Of a stretch of DNA of 64,000 bases, positions 52,519 through 61,684 are shown piece by piece. Positions within the stretch are counted from its first letter, which is position 1; each line of letters opens with the position of its first letter. The notes under the pieces are model-generated. The model ran no database searches. It saw nothing but the letters and a program-made list of their open reading frames with translations, and was not told where the DNA came from. Origin of the DNA: Ferribacterium limneticum (GTDB lineage Bacteria; Pseudomonadota; Gammaproteobacteria; Burkholderiales; Rhodocyclaceae); the NCBI RefSeq assembly GCF_020510625.1, contig NZ_CP075191.1, positions 3,387,501-3,451,500 on the forward strand, given 5' to 3'. The position numbers and the translations under genes are program-made.

Positions 52519-53494
52519 ACCGGCGCCGAAGCAGAAGCCGGTCGAACTGGCGCTGACACCGGTTGACAATGGCCAATTAGCCAATCTGTGCGGGCCACTG
52601 GACGAAAACATCCGGCAGATCGAAACCGGCTTTGACGTAGTAATCCGTCGCCGCAACGAACGCTTTTCGATCCTGGGCGAAAAGGCCCGCCTGACGGCGG
52701 ATGCCATCCGGCACTTTTACGCCATGTCGCGGGCGCCGCTGTCGGTAGATGAAATCCAGCTCGGCCTGATCGAACTGACCAACGCGCCGGTCCGTCGGGT
52801 TTCGCAGCGCTCCGAAGGCCCAGTCGATGGCCCGCAACTGATCACCCGCAAGACAGACCTGCATGGCCGTACGCCACGTCAGGTGGCTTACCTGAAGGCC
52901 ATTCAGGAACACGACATCACCTTCGGCATTGGCCCGGCCGGCACTGGCAAGACCTATCTGGCCGTTGCTTCCGCCGTCGATGCCTTCGAGCGCGACCTGG
53001 TCGAGCGCATCATCCTGACCCGGCCGGCCGTCGAAGCCGGCGAGCGCCTGGGCTTTCTGCCTGGCGACCTGACGCAGAAAATCGACCCCTATCTGCGCCC
53101 GCTCTACGACGCGCTGTATGACCTGATGGGCGCTGACCGCGTCGCCAAACTGTACGAAAAGCGCGCCATAGAAATCGCCCCGCTGGCTTTCATGCGCGGC
53201 CGCACCTTGAACCACGCCTTCATCATCCTCGACGAGGCGCAAAACACGACGCCGGAGCAGATGAAGATGTTCCTGACCCGCATCGGCATCGGCGCCAAGG
53301 CCGTCGTCACCGGCGACATCACGCAGATCGACCTGCCCAAGGGCCACAAGAGCGGCCTCAAGGAAGCGATCGACATCCTGGATGGGGTGCGCGGTCTGTC
53401 TTTCAACCACTTCAAGAAGGAAGATGTGGTGCGCCACCCGCTGGTCGCCCGCATCGTCGACGCCTATGAAAAACGCAGCCAGCCAACGACTTAA
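52499..53494 (+). CDS. phoH: PhoH-family ATPase
   Basis: The 331-residue PhoH-like (YbeZ) protein has Walker [14 protein letters not shown], Walker [10 protein letters not shown], and the arginine-containing GDITQIDLP loop. YbeZ partners with YbeY in rRNA maturation and quality control. The start is a TTG at 52,499 inside the last 20 bases of miaB, preceded by GAGGGG; no ATG fits the conserved region better. Translation is probably coupled to miaB. Confidence 0.93.
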   Translation: MSSEKTKPAPKQKPVELALTPVDNGQLANLCGPLDENIRQIETGFDVVIRRRNERFSILGEKARLTADAIRHFYAMSRAPLSVDEIQLGLIELTNAPVRRVSQRSEGPVDGPQLITRKTDLHGRTPRQVAYLKAIQEHDITFGIGPAGTGKTYLAVASAVDAFERDLVERIILTRPAVEAGERLGFLPGDLTQKIDPYLRPLYDALYDLMGADRVAKLYEKRAIEIAPLAFMRGRTLNHAFIILDEAQNTTPEQMKMFLTRIGIGAKAVVTGDITQIDLPKGHKSGLKEAIDILDGVRGLSFNHFKKEDVVRHPLVARIVDAYEKRSQPTT

Positions 53495-53915
53495 TCTTTC
53501 GGTGCAATACGCCTGTAACCGTGAAGGGCTACCCTTGCGGGCGGATTTTGTGCGCTGGGCCCGGGCCGCACTGGTTGGCGGCGGCGAAATCACCATTCGG
53601 CTGGTCGACGCCGACGAAGGCCAGTCGCTGAACAAGGAGTATCGCAGCAAGGATTACGCGACCAACGTGTTGTCCTTTCCCTACGATACCGAGCCGGTGG
53701 TAATGGGCGACCTGGTCATCTGCCCGAGCGTCGTGGCGCGTGAGGCGGCCGAGCAGAACAAGCCGCTGGACGCCCATTACGCGCACCTGACGGTGCATGG
53801 TATGCTGCATTTGCAAGGCTGGGATCACGACAACGACGACGATGCCCAGGCAATGGAAGACGAAGAAAAGGAGATTCTCGCCGCCATGGGTTATCCAGAC
53901 CCGTATGCGGTTTAA
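53466..53915 (+). CDS. ybeY: Endoribonuclease YbeY
   Basis: The 149-residue metalloprotein processes the 16S 3' end and acts in ribosome quality control. The zinc motif is [11 protein letters not shown] (H-x3-H-x5-H), preceded by the family block [11 protein letters not shown] and [10 protein letters not shown]. The ATG at 53,466 lies within the end of phoH (29-base overlap), consistent with coupled YbeZ-YbeY production. Confidence 0.96.
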   Translation: MKNAASQRLNLSVQYACNREGLPLRADFVRWARAALVGGGEITIRLVDADEGQSLNKEYRSKDYATNVLSFPYDTEPVVMGDLVICPSVVAREAAEQNKPLDAHYAHLTVHGMLHLQGWDHDNDDDAQAMEDEEKEILAAMGYPDPYAV

Positions 53916-53920
53916 ACATC

Positions 53921-54769
53921 ATGGATAGTGACAGTAAACCGAGTTTTATCGAACGCCTGACCTCCCTGCTGCTGCGCGAACCTGAAGACCGCGAGCAGCT
54001 GATCAAGATTCTGCACAGCGCTTACGAGCGCAACCTGATGGACGCCGATGCGCTGACCATCATCGAAGGCGCGCTGGCCGCCTCCGAAACCCGCGTAACC
54101 GACGTGATGATCCCGCGAGCCCAGATGGACGCCATCGACATCGACGACCCGTTGGACGAAATCATTCCCATCGTCATCGAAGCCGCCCACTCGCGTTTTC
54201 CGGTCGTCGATGGCGACCGCGACAACGTCCTCGGCATCCTGCTGGCCAAGGATCTGCTGCGCGTCCACACCGAAAAAGACTTCACCCTGCGCGACTGGCT
54301 GCGCCCGGCCGTGTTCATTCCAGAATCCAAGCGCCTCAACGTGCTGCTGCGTGAATTCCGTGTTTCGCGCAACCACATGGCCATCGTCGTCAACGAATAT
54401 GGCGGTGTCGCCGGCCTGGTCACCATCGAGGACGTGCTGGAACAAATCGTTGGCGACATCGAAGACGAATACGACTTCGACGAAGCCCACGACAATATTC
54501 GCCTCGATGCCTCCGGTCGTTACCGCGTCAAGGCACGCACCGAAATCGAGGATTTCAACGAGGCTTTCTCGACCAAATACTCCGACGACGAATTCGACAC
54601 GGTGGGCGGCCTGATCCTGCGCCACCTCGGCCGCATGCCAAAGCGCAACGAAATCGTCGACATCGACGGCACGCGCTTCCAGGTGCTGCGTGCCGACAGC
54701 CGTCGGCTCTACACCCTGCTCGTCGACCAACCCAAACTACAGACCGGTGCCGACAAAGCGACTGCCTGA
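53921..54769 (+). CDS. corC: CorC/HlyC-family CBS protein
   Basis: The 282-residue soluble protein has two CBS domains (about 65-185, with VTDVMIPRAQMDAIDIDDPLDEI and MAIVVNEYGGVAGLVTIEDVLEQIVGDIEDEYD) and a C-terminal CorC_HlyC domain (YSDDEFDTVGGLILRHLGRMPKRNE). It lacks the N-terminal DUF21 membrane domain, as CorC of enterics does. A link to Mg2+/Co2+ efflux is from that family. It begins five bases after ybeY. Confidence 0.93.
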   Translation: MDSDSKPSFIERLTSLLLREPEDREQLIKILHSAYERNLMDADALTIIEGALAASETRVTDVMIPRAQMDAIDIDDPLDEIIPIVIEAAHSRFPVVDGDRDNVLGILLAKDLLRVHTEKDFTLRDWLRPAVFIPESKRLNVLLREFRVSRNHMAIVVNEYGGVAGLVTIEDVLEQIVGDIEDEYDFDEAHDNIRLDASGRYRVKARTEIEDFNEAFSTKYSDDEFDTVGGLILRHLGRMPKRNEIVDIDGTRFQVLRADSRRLYTLLVDQPKLQTGADKATA

Positions 54770-56210
54770 CCGGTCGCTGCACCGCTTGGGCCTGGCGGCA
54801 CTTGTCGGTGCCGCCAGCGTCCTGTGTTTTGCCCCATTTGGCCTGTTCTGGCTGGCCCCATTGGTCTGGTTTGGCTTGTTCACCCTGCTGCAGCGCACCG
54901 AATCCTCCCGCGAAGGCCTGCTCACCGGCCTGAGCTTCGGCCTCGGTTTCTTCCTGTGCGGCGTCTCCTGGGTTTACGTCAGCCTGTCGGTATTCGGCGG
55001 CATGCCGTGGTGGCTGGCCGGCCCGGCTGCCTTCCTGTTCTGCACGGTGATGGCGCTGTTCCCGATGTTGGCCGGCGGAATTTTCAAACGCTGGCAACCA
55101 GCCGATTTTTGGCAACAAGCACTGCTGTTCGCCGCCCTGCTCGCCGCCGGCGACTGGCTTAGAAGCTGGATTTTCACGGGCTTCCCCTGGCTGGCGGTCG
55201 GCTACTCGCAGGCGCCCCCCAGCCCCCTGGCCGGATTCGCCCCGCTACTCGGCGTATATGGTCTGTCACTGCTGGTCGCCCTGGCCGGCGCCCTGCTGCT
55301 GCGCTGGCGCATCGGCCTGGCCGGTATCGCGCTGCTCTCTCTCTCCGGCCTTGGCTTGCAGCAAGTTGAATGGACCCAGGCGCAAGGTGAGCCGGTCAGC
55401 GTGGCGCTGATCCAGGGCAACATCCCTCAGGAAATGAAATTCCGGCCGGAAGCCTTCATCCGCACACTGAACCTCTATCGCGAGCTGATCGACACCAACC
55501 CGGCCCAACTGACGCTGCTGCCTGAAACCGCCATGCCGGTCTTCATCGACCAGTTGCCAGGCGACTATCTCGATGCCCTCAAGGCCCTGGCCCAGCGCCA
55601 GGGCGGCGACCTGATCTTCGGCACCCTGACCGGCGACGGAAGCGCCTACTACAACAGCGCCGTCAGCCTCGGCAGCTCGCCGCTGCAGGTCTATAGCAAG
55701 AGCCATCTGGTGCCCTACGGCGAGTTCATTCCGCCCGGCTTCGCCTGGTTCATGGCCTACGCCAACATCCCGGCCTCGTCCTTCACCCGCGGCCCGGAAA
55801 AACAGGCGCCGCTCGCCGTGGCCGGCCAGAAAGTAGCGATCAACATCTGCTACGAAGACGTCTTCGGTAACGAGATCATTCGCCCCCTGCCGGAGGCCGG
55901 CATCCTAGCCAATCTGTCGAATACCGCCTGGTTCGGGCACTCGCTGGCTCAGCCCCAACACCTGCAGATCGCCCAGATGCGCGCCCTGGAAACCGGCCGC
56001 CCGATGCTGCGCGCCACCAACACCGGGATGACCGCCATCGTCGACGCCCGCGGCCGGATCAGCGCAGTGCTGCCGGCCTTTGAAACAGCTGTGTTGCGCG
56101 GCGAAGTTCGCGCCCACACGGGCATGACGCCCTACGGACGCTTTGGAGACTGGCCCGCAGTCGGCTTGATTGCGCTGATGCTTCTGCTAAGTCTGAAACG
56201 GAAGCGCTGA
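54747..56210 (+). CDS. lnt: Apolipoprotein N-acyltransferase
   Basis: The 487-residue membrane enzyme adds the third acyl chain to lipoproteins. About six N-terminal spans precede a nitrilase domain with the triad Glu (LLPETAMPVF), Lys (YSKSHLVPYGEFIP) and Cys (INICYEDVFGN). The start is uncertain: I favour GTG at 54,747, overlapping corC by 23 bases, because the first span then sits normally. An ATG at 54,690 would add 19 codons of corC antisense-like sequence. Confidence 0.93.
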   Translation: MPTKRLPDRSLHRLGLAALVGAASVLCFAPFGLFWLAPLVWFGLFTLLQRTESSREGLLTGLSFGLGFFLCGVSWVYVSLSVFGGMPWWLAGPAAFLFCTVMALFPMLAGGIFKRWQPADFWQQALLFAALLAAGDWLRSWIFTGFPWLAVGYSQAPPSPLAGFAPLLGVYGLSLLVALAGALLLRWRIGLAGIALLSLSGLGLQQVEWTQAQGEPVSVALIQGNIPQEMKFRPEAFIRTLNLYRELIDTNPAQLTLLPETAMPVFIDQLPGDYLDALKALAQRQGGDLIFGTLTGDGSAYYNSAVSLGSSPLQVYSKSHLVPYGEFIPPGFAWFMAYANIPASSFTRGPEKQAPLAVAGQKVAINICYEDVFGNEIIRPLPEAGILANLSNTAWFGHSLAQPQHLQIAQMRALETGRPMLRATNTGMTAIVDARGRISAVLPAFETAVLRGEVRAHTGMTPYGRFGDWPAVGLIALMLLLSLKRKR

Positions 56211-56258
56211 CCACTCAAGGCTCAGGCGGCCAGTCGGGCGGCCCTGAAGCAAGGCAGA

Positions 56259-56807
56259 CTACGCCGCCTTGAGGCGCTCAGCAAAAATCTGCCGCAGCTT
56301 CATCGCTTTGGGCGCAACCACTGCCATGCAGTAACCCTGGTAGGGATTCCGCCGAAAATACTGATGGTGGTAATCCTCAGCCACGAAGAAGGTAGTCGCC
56401 GGCGTGACCTCGGTCACGATGGGCGCACTCCAGACGCCTTCGGCATTGAGGCGGGCAATCATCGCCTCGGCCACGGACTGCTGGCCTGCATCGTGGAAAT
56501 AGATGGCCGAGCGGTATTGCGTACCCACGTCATGCCCCTGACGATTCAGCGTTGTCGGGTCGTGAATGGTGAAGAAGGCGGTCAGCAAGGTTTCGAAATC
56601 GATGATTGCCGGATCGAATTCAATCTGCACGACTTCAGCATGGCCACTGTCGCCACGACAGACGGCTTCGTAAGTCGGCCGGGGGTCGTGCCCACCCATG
56701 TAACCGGGCAGCACGGCCACTACGCCTTCGAGTTGTTCGAAGGCGGCCTCCAGACACCAGAAGCAGCCACCGGCCAGCGTGGCGAGAGAATGAGCAGATT
56801 GCGACAT
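56259..56807 (-). CDS. msrA: Peptide methionine sulfoxide reductase A
   Basis: The 182-residue enzyme repairs Met-S-sulfoxide. The catalytic motif is GGCFWCLEAAFEQLEGV near the N-terminus, followed by YEAVCRGDSGHAEVVQIEFDP, QGHDVGTQYRSAIYFHD and EDYHHQYFRRNPYQGYC, where a second Cys may resolve the disulfide. It is convergent with lnt. Confidence 0.97.
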   Translation of the reverse strand: MSQSAHSLATLAGGCFWCLEAAFEQLEGVVAVLPGYMGGHDPRPTYEAVCRGDSGHAEVVQIEFDPAIIDFETLLTAFFTIHDPTTLNRQGHDVGTQYRSAIYFHDAGQQSVAEAMIARLNAEGVWSAPIVTEVTPATTFFVAEDYHHQYFRRNPYQGYCMAVVAPKAMKLRQIFAERLKAA

Positions 56808-56896
56808 GGGCTTCCCTGAATCCTAACGATGCCCTTCGGACCACGCGCTATGCCGATTGTTCCCTGGCATCGCTGGCGGCCAGGCCGCCGCAAGGA

Positions 56897-57577
56897 TCAG
56901 GCGGCGCGAAGACGCTGTACCGCCTGCTCCAGGCGCTGCTTCTCAGCCAGCACCTTGCTTGAGTAGCGGCGACTGGCATCATTGGTTGCGCCGCCGAATT
57001 GCTGCAAGCCGTCTTCCAGACCGCCGTTGCGGCTGATCGATTCCTTGAGGACGCGGGCGCCGACCTGGACGTTGGTCACCGGATCAAGGAAAGAGGCTGC
57101 GTCTTCCGGCAACTTGTCGTGATGGAAACGCGGCACGACCTGCATCAGGCCCTGTGCCCCGAAAACGCTTTGCGAGAAGGGATTGAAGCCGGATTCGACA
57201 CCAATCACCGCGATGATCAGCAGGGGGTCGAGATGCAATTCGCGACCAACCGCCTGGGCTGTGGCAAAAATTGGCATCAAGGCCTCGTCGGAGACGCGAT
57301 AACGCCGGGAAACATAGTTCATGGCACCCCGCATGCGGGCGTTGAGCGAAGCTTCTTCAGGTTCAGGCTCTTCGGCGGATACTTCTTCCACCACGGAGGC
57401 TTCGGCATTGGGCAGAAGCGACTTGAAATTCTCGACCAGGTCGAGACGGCCGGTTTGTACGCCGATCAAGCCAACGATGAAAACAAGGCCCGCGATCATC
57501 AGGAACTTCTGGAGAAAATCGAGAGCTACGGTAGAGACGCGCTGCAGAGCAGACGGGAGAACGGTCGAAGCGATCAT
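56897..57577 (-). CDS. Membrane-anchored lytic transglycosylase
   Basis: The 226-residue protein has one N-terminal span (about 22-42), an acidic linker (EEVSAEEPEPEEA) and an SLT domain with LLIIAVIGVESGFNPFSQS, where the Glu is catalytic, and GAQGLMQVVP. It should cleave peptidoglycan strands in the periplasm. A GAGGTCAC site precedes the ATG. The 373-base upstream region holds two identical-type palindromes. Confidence 0.9.
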   Translation of the reverse strand: MIASTVLPSALQRVSTVALDFLQKFLMIAGLVFIVGLIGVQTGRLDLVENFKSLLPNAEASVVEEVSAEEPEPEEASLNARMRGAMNYVSRRYRVSDEALMPIFATAQAVGRELHLDPLLIIAVIGVESGFNPFSQSVFGAQGLMQVVPRFHHDKLPEDAASFLDPVTNVQVGARVLKESISRNGGLEDGLQQFGGATNDASRRYSSKVLAEKQRLEQAVQRLRAA

Positions 57578-57714
57578 GTGACCTCCTTCACTGTTGCCAC
57601 TGCGGAAAAAGACTCCGACAGCGAACGGTTACAGGGGGATACGACATCGGTCGGGCACAGAATGTCTTGTCGCCCGAATCCACAGAAAAGGCACGTTTGC
57701 GCCGGGAAATCCGA

Positions 57715-57729
57715 TGTTGCACCGCAACA
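57715..57729. promoter_or_regulatory. Palindromic operator candidate, copy 1
   Basis: TGTTGCACCGCAACA is a perfect TGTTGC-N3-GCAACA palindrome, flanked by A and T so that symmetry extends to 17 bases. It resembles TGC/GCA-rich sites of PhaR-type regulators, but that is only a resemblance. Confidence 0.5.
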
Positions 57730-57794
57730 TAAATTCCAGTTTATTGATTACATTGAATTAAGTCAAAACAAAGCCGCCAAATCGAAGGCAACAG

Positions 57795-57809
57795 TGTTGC
57801 ACAGCAACA
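57795..57809. promoter_or_regulatory. Palindromic operator candidate, copy 2
   Basis: TGTTGCACAGCAACA differs from copy 1 only at the ninth base, which lies in the unpaired centre. The copies are exactly 80 bases apart. Confidence 0.5.
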
Positions 57810-57950
57810 ACACTTGATCAAAAACGGACCCCTGCCCAGGCGGCAAAATGCACGGCCCAAACGCGGCCAAAACCCAAGCTGGCGGGGCTCTGCCGAATCA
57901 TGGCAAAAGCTAGTAAAATCACGGGTTTCCGCTTACACCGAGTGCGTCCG

Positions 57951-58883
57951 ATGACGACCAGCAAGAAACCGACCTTCCAGGAAATCATCCTGCGTTTGCA
58001 ACAGTACTGGAGCAACAAGGGCTGTGCCCTGCTTCAGCCCTACGACATGGAAGTTGGTGCCGGCACCAGCCACACCGCCACCTTCCTGCGCGCCATCGGC
58101 CCCGAGCCATGGAAAGCCGCCTACGTGCAGCCTTCCCGCCGCCCGAAGGACGGCCGCTACGGCGAGAACCCGAACCGCATGCAGCACTACTACCAGTTCC
58201 AGGTGGTGCTCAAGCCGGCGCCGGACAATATTCTCGAGCTCTACCTCGGCTCGCTCGAAGCCCTCGGTTTCGACCTCAAGAAGAACGACGTCCGTTTTGT
58301 CGAAGACGACTGGGAAAACCCGACGCTCGGCGCCTGGGGCCTCGGTTGGGAAGTCTGGATGAACGGCATGGAAGTGACGCAGTTCACCTACTTCCAGCAG
58401 GTCGGCGGCATCGACTGCAAGCCGATCACCGGCGAAATCACCTACGGTCTTGAGCGTCTGGCCATGTACCTGCAGGGCGTCGAGAACGTCTTCGACCTGA
58501 CGTGGACGGAAGGCCTGACCTACGGCGACGTCTATCACCAGAACGAAGTCGAGCAATCGACCTACAACTTCGAGCACTCCGACGCCGATTTCCTGTTCAC
58601 CGCCTTCGGTGCGCACGAAAAGCAGGCCCAGCACCTGATGGGCGCCCAACTGGCGCTGCCGGCCTACGAGCAAGTGCTGAAAGCCGCCCACACCTTCAAC
58701 CTGCTCGACGCCCGTGGCGCCATTTCGGTCACTGAGCGCGCCGCCTACATCGGCCGCATCCGCAACCTGGCCCGTGCCGTGGCGCAAGCCTATCTCGACA
58801 GCCGCGCCCGCCTCGGCTTCCCGATGGCGCCGAAGGAATGGGCGGCCGAAGTGCTGGCCCAGATTGAAAAGAAAGCTGCCTGA
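57951..58883 (+). CDS. glyQ: Glycyl-tRNA synthetase alpha subunit
   Basis: The 310-residue catalytic subunit of the bacterial alpha2-beta2 enzyme has [73 protein letters not shown] and [13 protein letters not shown]. The ATG at 57,951 gives the conserved N-terminus. glyS follows after 121 bases largely filled by a palindromic repeat element. Confidence 0.98.
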   Translation: MTTSKKPTFQEIILRLQQYWSNKGCALLQPYDMEVGAGTSHTATFLRAIGPEPWKAAYVQPSRRPKDGRYGENPNRMQHYYQFQVVLKPAPDNILELYLGSLEALGFDLKKNDVRFVEDDWENPTLGAWGLGWEVWMNGMEVTQFTYFQQVGGIDCKPITGEITYGLERLAMYLQGVENVFDLTWTEGLTYGDVYHQNEVEQSTYNFEHSDADFLFTAFGAHEKQAQHLMGAQLALPAYEQVLKAAHTFNLLDARGAISVTERAAYIGRIRNLARAVAQAYLDSRARLGFPMAPKEWAAEVLAQIEKKAA

Positions 58884-58897
58884 TGACCCCCGGTCAC

Positions 58898-58993
58898 GTC
58901 ATTCCCGCACCCCAAGGGCACTTCCCTTGGTGCACAAAAACGGGAATCCAGACGCCCCGAACAACCATGGATTCCCGCCTGCGCGGGAATGAC
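58898..58993. repeat. REP/MITE-like element between glyQ and glyS
   Basis: The 96-base element is bounded by perfect 11-base inverted ends, GTCATTCCCGC and GCGGGAATGAC. Inside are AAGGG-N-CCCTT and CGGGAATCCA/TGGATTCCCG arms, and its right end contains ATTCCCGCCTGCGCGGGAAT (58,971-58,990). A relative with the same ends lies at 63,669-63,772. Its right end stops 11 bases before the glyS ATG, so the glyS ribosome site AGGAAA abuts it. Similar ATTCCC...GGGAAT repeats are known in Neisseria (dRS3). Confidence 0.85.
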
Positions 58994-59004
58994 AGGAAAC
59001 AAGC

Positions 59005-61116
59005 ATGAGCACTACGAAAAACCTTCTCGTTGAACTGTTCGTCGAGGAACTGCCGCCCAAGGCGCTGAAGAAGCTCGGCGAAGCCTTCTCTGCCGCGCTG
59101 GCCAACTCCCTGAAAAATGCCGGTCTGGCCCCGGCGACGGCCAGCGTCACTGCCTACGCCTCGCCACGGCGCCTGGCCGCCCACGTCACCGAAGTTGCCG
59201 CTGTGGCGGCCGACAAGCCGGTCGCCCAGAAGCTGATGCCCGTTGCTGTCGGCCTCGACGCCGCCGGCAATGCCACACCGGCCCTGCTCAAGAAGCTGGC
59301 CGCCCTGGGTGCCGATGCCTCCGTGGTCGCCAGCCTGCGTCGTGAAAACGATGGCAAGGCCGATGTGCTGTTCTTCGACAGCCTGGCCAAGGGAGCTACG
59401 CTGGCGGAAGGCCTGCAGAAGGCCATCGAGGCCGCATTGGCCGCGCTGCCGATCCCCAAGGTCATGACCTACCAGTTGCAGGATGGCTGGAGCAGCGTCA
59501 ATTTCGTCCGTCCGGCGCATGGCCTGGTCGCCTTGCATGGCAGCGATGTCGTGCCGGTCGCCGTACTCGGCCTGAATGCCGGCCGTGAAACGCGCGGTCA
59601 CCGCTTTGAAGCGGCCGTCGATCCGGTCGTCTTTGGCAATGCCGATGAATACGCCGCCAAGCTGGCCACCGATGGCGCCGTGATCGCCTCGTTCGCCGAG
59701 CGCCGGGCCGAAATCGCCCGCCAACTTGAAGCCGCAGCCGCCCAGGCCGGCGGCAAGCCGATCGACGACGACGCCCTGCTCGACGAAGTGACTGCACTGG
59801 TCGAGCGCCCTAATGTGCTGATCGGCCAGTTCGAACAGGAATTCCTCGCCGTGCCGCAGGAATGCCTGATCCTGACCATGAAGGCCAACCAGAAATACTT
59901 CCCGCTGCTCGACGCCACCGGCAAGCTGACCAACAAGTTCCTGGTCGTCAGCAACATCAGCCCGGAAGATGCGTCGGCCGTGATCGGCGGCAACGAGCGC
60001 GTCGTCCGCCCGCGCCTGGCCGATGCCAAGTTCTTCTTTGACCAGGACCGCAAGAAATCGCTAATGGACCGTATTCCCGGTCTGTCCAAAGTTGTGTATC
60101 ACAACAAATTGGGTACCCAAGGCGAACGTACGGAACGTGTTGCAGCAATTGCACGCGCCATTGCAAACGAATTATGCGATGTTGAGTTGGCCCACAAAGT
60201 TAACGAAGCAGCCCTGTTATCAAAAACTGACTTGCTGACCGACATGGTCGGCGAATTCCCGGAACTGCAGGGCATCATGGGGCGCTATTACGCTCTGAAC
60301 GATGGCCTTCGCCCCGACGTCGCCGATGCCATAGAAGACCACTATAAGCCACGCTTTGCCGGCGATTCATTGCCGCGCAACCTAGTCGGCACCGTCGTCG
60401 CCCTCGCCGACAAACTGGAAACCCTGGTCGGCATGTTCGGCATTGGCCAGATCCCGACCGGCGACCGCGACCCGTTCGCGCTGCGCCGCCATGCTCTGGG
60501 GGTCATCCGCATGCTGGCCGAGAGCAATCTCAACTTGCCTATCGACAAACTGTTCAATTGCGTCTTTGCCCAGTTCAACGGCATTGAGGGCTTCCAGCTC
60601 AACATCAACGCCCTCTACGATTTCATCTACGACCGCCTCGCCGGCAACCTGCGTGAGCAGGGTTACACGGCACAGGAAGTTGATGCCGTAGTCTCGCCAC
60701 AACCCAAACGTCTGGGCGACATTCCAAAGCGCTTGGCTGCCGTACGCGCCTTTGCCGCGCTGCCGGAAGCCGCCGCGCTGGCCGCCGCCAACAAGCGGGT
60801 TAGTAACATCCTGAAAAAACTCCCCATTTGGCCGCAAGCAGACATCGATAATGCATTGCTCGTTGAAGCTGCCGAAATATCCTTGTATGCCGCACTATCG
60901 AACGTCGTCCCGCAAGCAGACATCGCCTTCAACACCGGCGACTACACCGAGTCGCTGCAGGCTCTGGCCGCGCTGCGGGCGCCGGTCGATGCCTTCTTCG
61001 ATGACGTGATGGTCAATGCCGAAGACCCGGCCCTGCGCGCCAACCGTCTCGGCCTGCTCGCCAAGCTGCATGCGGCGATGAACCAGATCGCCGATATCTC
61101 CAAGCTGTCCGCCTAA
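59005..61116 (+). CDS. glyS: Glycyl-tRNA synthetase beta subunit
   Basis: The 703-residue subunit binds tRNA-Gly. Landmarks are LLVELFVEELPPKALKKLGEAF, YASPRRLAAHV, FVRPAHGLVALHG, LTMKANQKYFPLLD, FFFDQDRKKSLMDRIPGL, ALADKLETLVGMFGIGQIPTGDRDPFALRRHALGVIR and the anticodon-region tail. Two internal segments (about 60,062-60,235 and 60,797-60,920) switch to codons such as TTG, TTA, GCA and GTT, unlike the surrounding CTG/GCC/GTC style, while the protein stays intact. Confidence 0.97.
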   Translation: MSTTKNLLVELFVEELPPKALKKLGEAFSAALANSLKNAGLAPATASVTAYASPRRLAAHVTEVAAVAADKPVAQKLMPVAVGLDAAGNATPALLKKLAALGADASVVASLRRENDGKADVLFFDSLAKGATLAEGLQKAIEAALAALPIPKVMTYQLQDGWSSVNFVRPAHGLVALHGSDVVPVAVLGLNAGRETRGHRFEAAVDPVVFGNADEYAAKLATDGAVIASFAERRAEIARQLEAAAAQAGGKPIDDDALLDEVTALVERPNVLIGQFEQEFLAVPQECLILTMKANQKYFPLLDATGKLTNKFLVVSNISPEDASAVIGGNERVVRPRLADAKFFFDQDRKKSLMDRIPGLSKVVYHNKLGTQGERTERVAAIARAIANELCDVELAHKVNEAALLSKTDLLTDMVGEFPELQGIMGRYYALNDGLRPDVADAIEDHYKPRFAGDSLPRNLVGTVVALADKLETLVGMFGIGQIPTGDRDPFALRRHALGVIRMLAESNLNLPIDKLFNCVFAQFNGIEGFQLNINALYDFIYDRLAGNLREQGYTAQEVDAVVSPQPKRLGDIPKRLAAVRAFAALPEAAALAAANKRVSNILKKLPIWPQADIDNALLVEAAEISLYAALSNVVPQADIAFNTGDYTESLQALAALRAPVDAFFDDVMVNAEDPALRANRLGLLAKLHAAMNQIADISKLSA

Positions 61117-61132
61117 AAGCAGGAAGGCCGCC

Positions 61133-61684
61133 ATGCCCACAAAACTCGTCATCCTCGACCGCGACGGCGTCATCAATTTCGACTCGGCCCAGTTCATCAA
61201 GAACCCGGCCGAGTGGAAGCCGATTCCCGGCAGCCTGGAAGCCATCGCCCGCCTCAGCCAGAGCGGCTACAAGGTGGTCGTGGCAACCAACCAGTCGGGG
61301 GTTGGGCGGGGTTTGTTCGACATGGAAACGCTGAACCAGATCCACACCAAGATGCACAAGGCCGTGGTGGCGCTGGGCGGGCGGATCGATGCCATTTTCT
61401 TCTGCCCGCACGCCGCCGATTCGCAGTGCGATTGCCGCAAGCCGAAACCCGGCATGTTCAAGCGCATCTCCGAAACGCTGAATATCGACCTCAAGGGCGT
61501 CCCCGCCGTCGGCGACTCGCTGCGCGACCTGCAGGCCTGCGCCGCAGCCGGTTGCCTGCCGATGCTGGTACTGACCGGCAAGGGCGAGAAGACCAAGGCG
61601 GATGGCGACCTACCGGAAGGCACGCTGGAATTCCGCGATCTCTCCGCCGCCGTCGATGCCATCCTCAAGGAAACCACGGCATGA
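61133..61684 (+). CDS. gmhB: D-glycero-beta-D-manno-heptose 1,7-bisphosphate 7-phosphatase
   Basis: The 183-residue HAD phosphatase acts in ADP-heptose synthesis for the LPS core. Motif I is VILDRDGVINFDS (Asp9, Asp11), then VVVATNQSGVGRGLF, the zinc loop CPHAADSQCDCRKPKPGMF and VGDSLRDLQACAAAGC. It overlaps the next gene by four bases (ATGA). Confidence 0.95.
   Translation: MPTKLVILDRDGVINFDSAQFIKNPAEWKPIPGSLEAIARLSQSGYKVVVATNQSGVGRGLFDMETLNQIHTKMHKAVVALGGRIDAIFFCPHAADSQCDCRKPKPGMFKRISETLNIDLKGVPAVGDSLRDLQACAAAGCLPMLVLTGKGEKTKADGDLPEGTLEFRDLSAAVDAILKETTA

Larger units (their letters stand above)
57578..57950. other. Intergenic region before glyQ
   Basis: This gap separates the divergent lytic transglycosylase and glyQ genes. 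It contains two TGTTGCAC-N-GCAACA palindromes (57,715-57,729 and 57,795-57,809) and a short A/T-rich block between them. No reading frame or RNA gene is convincing. Confidence 0.6.
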
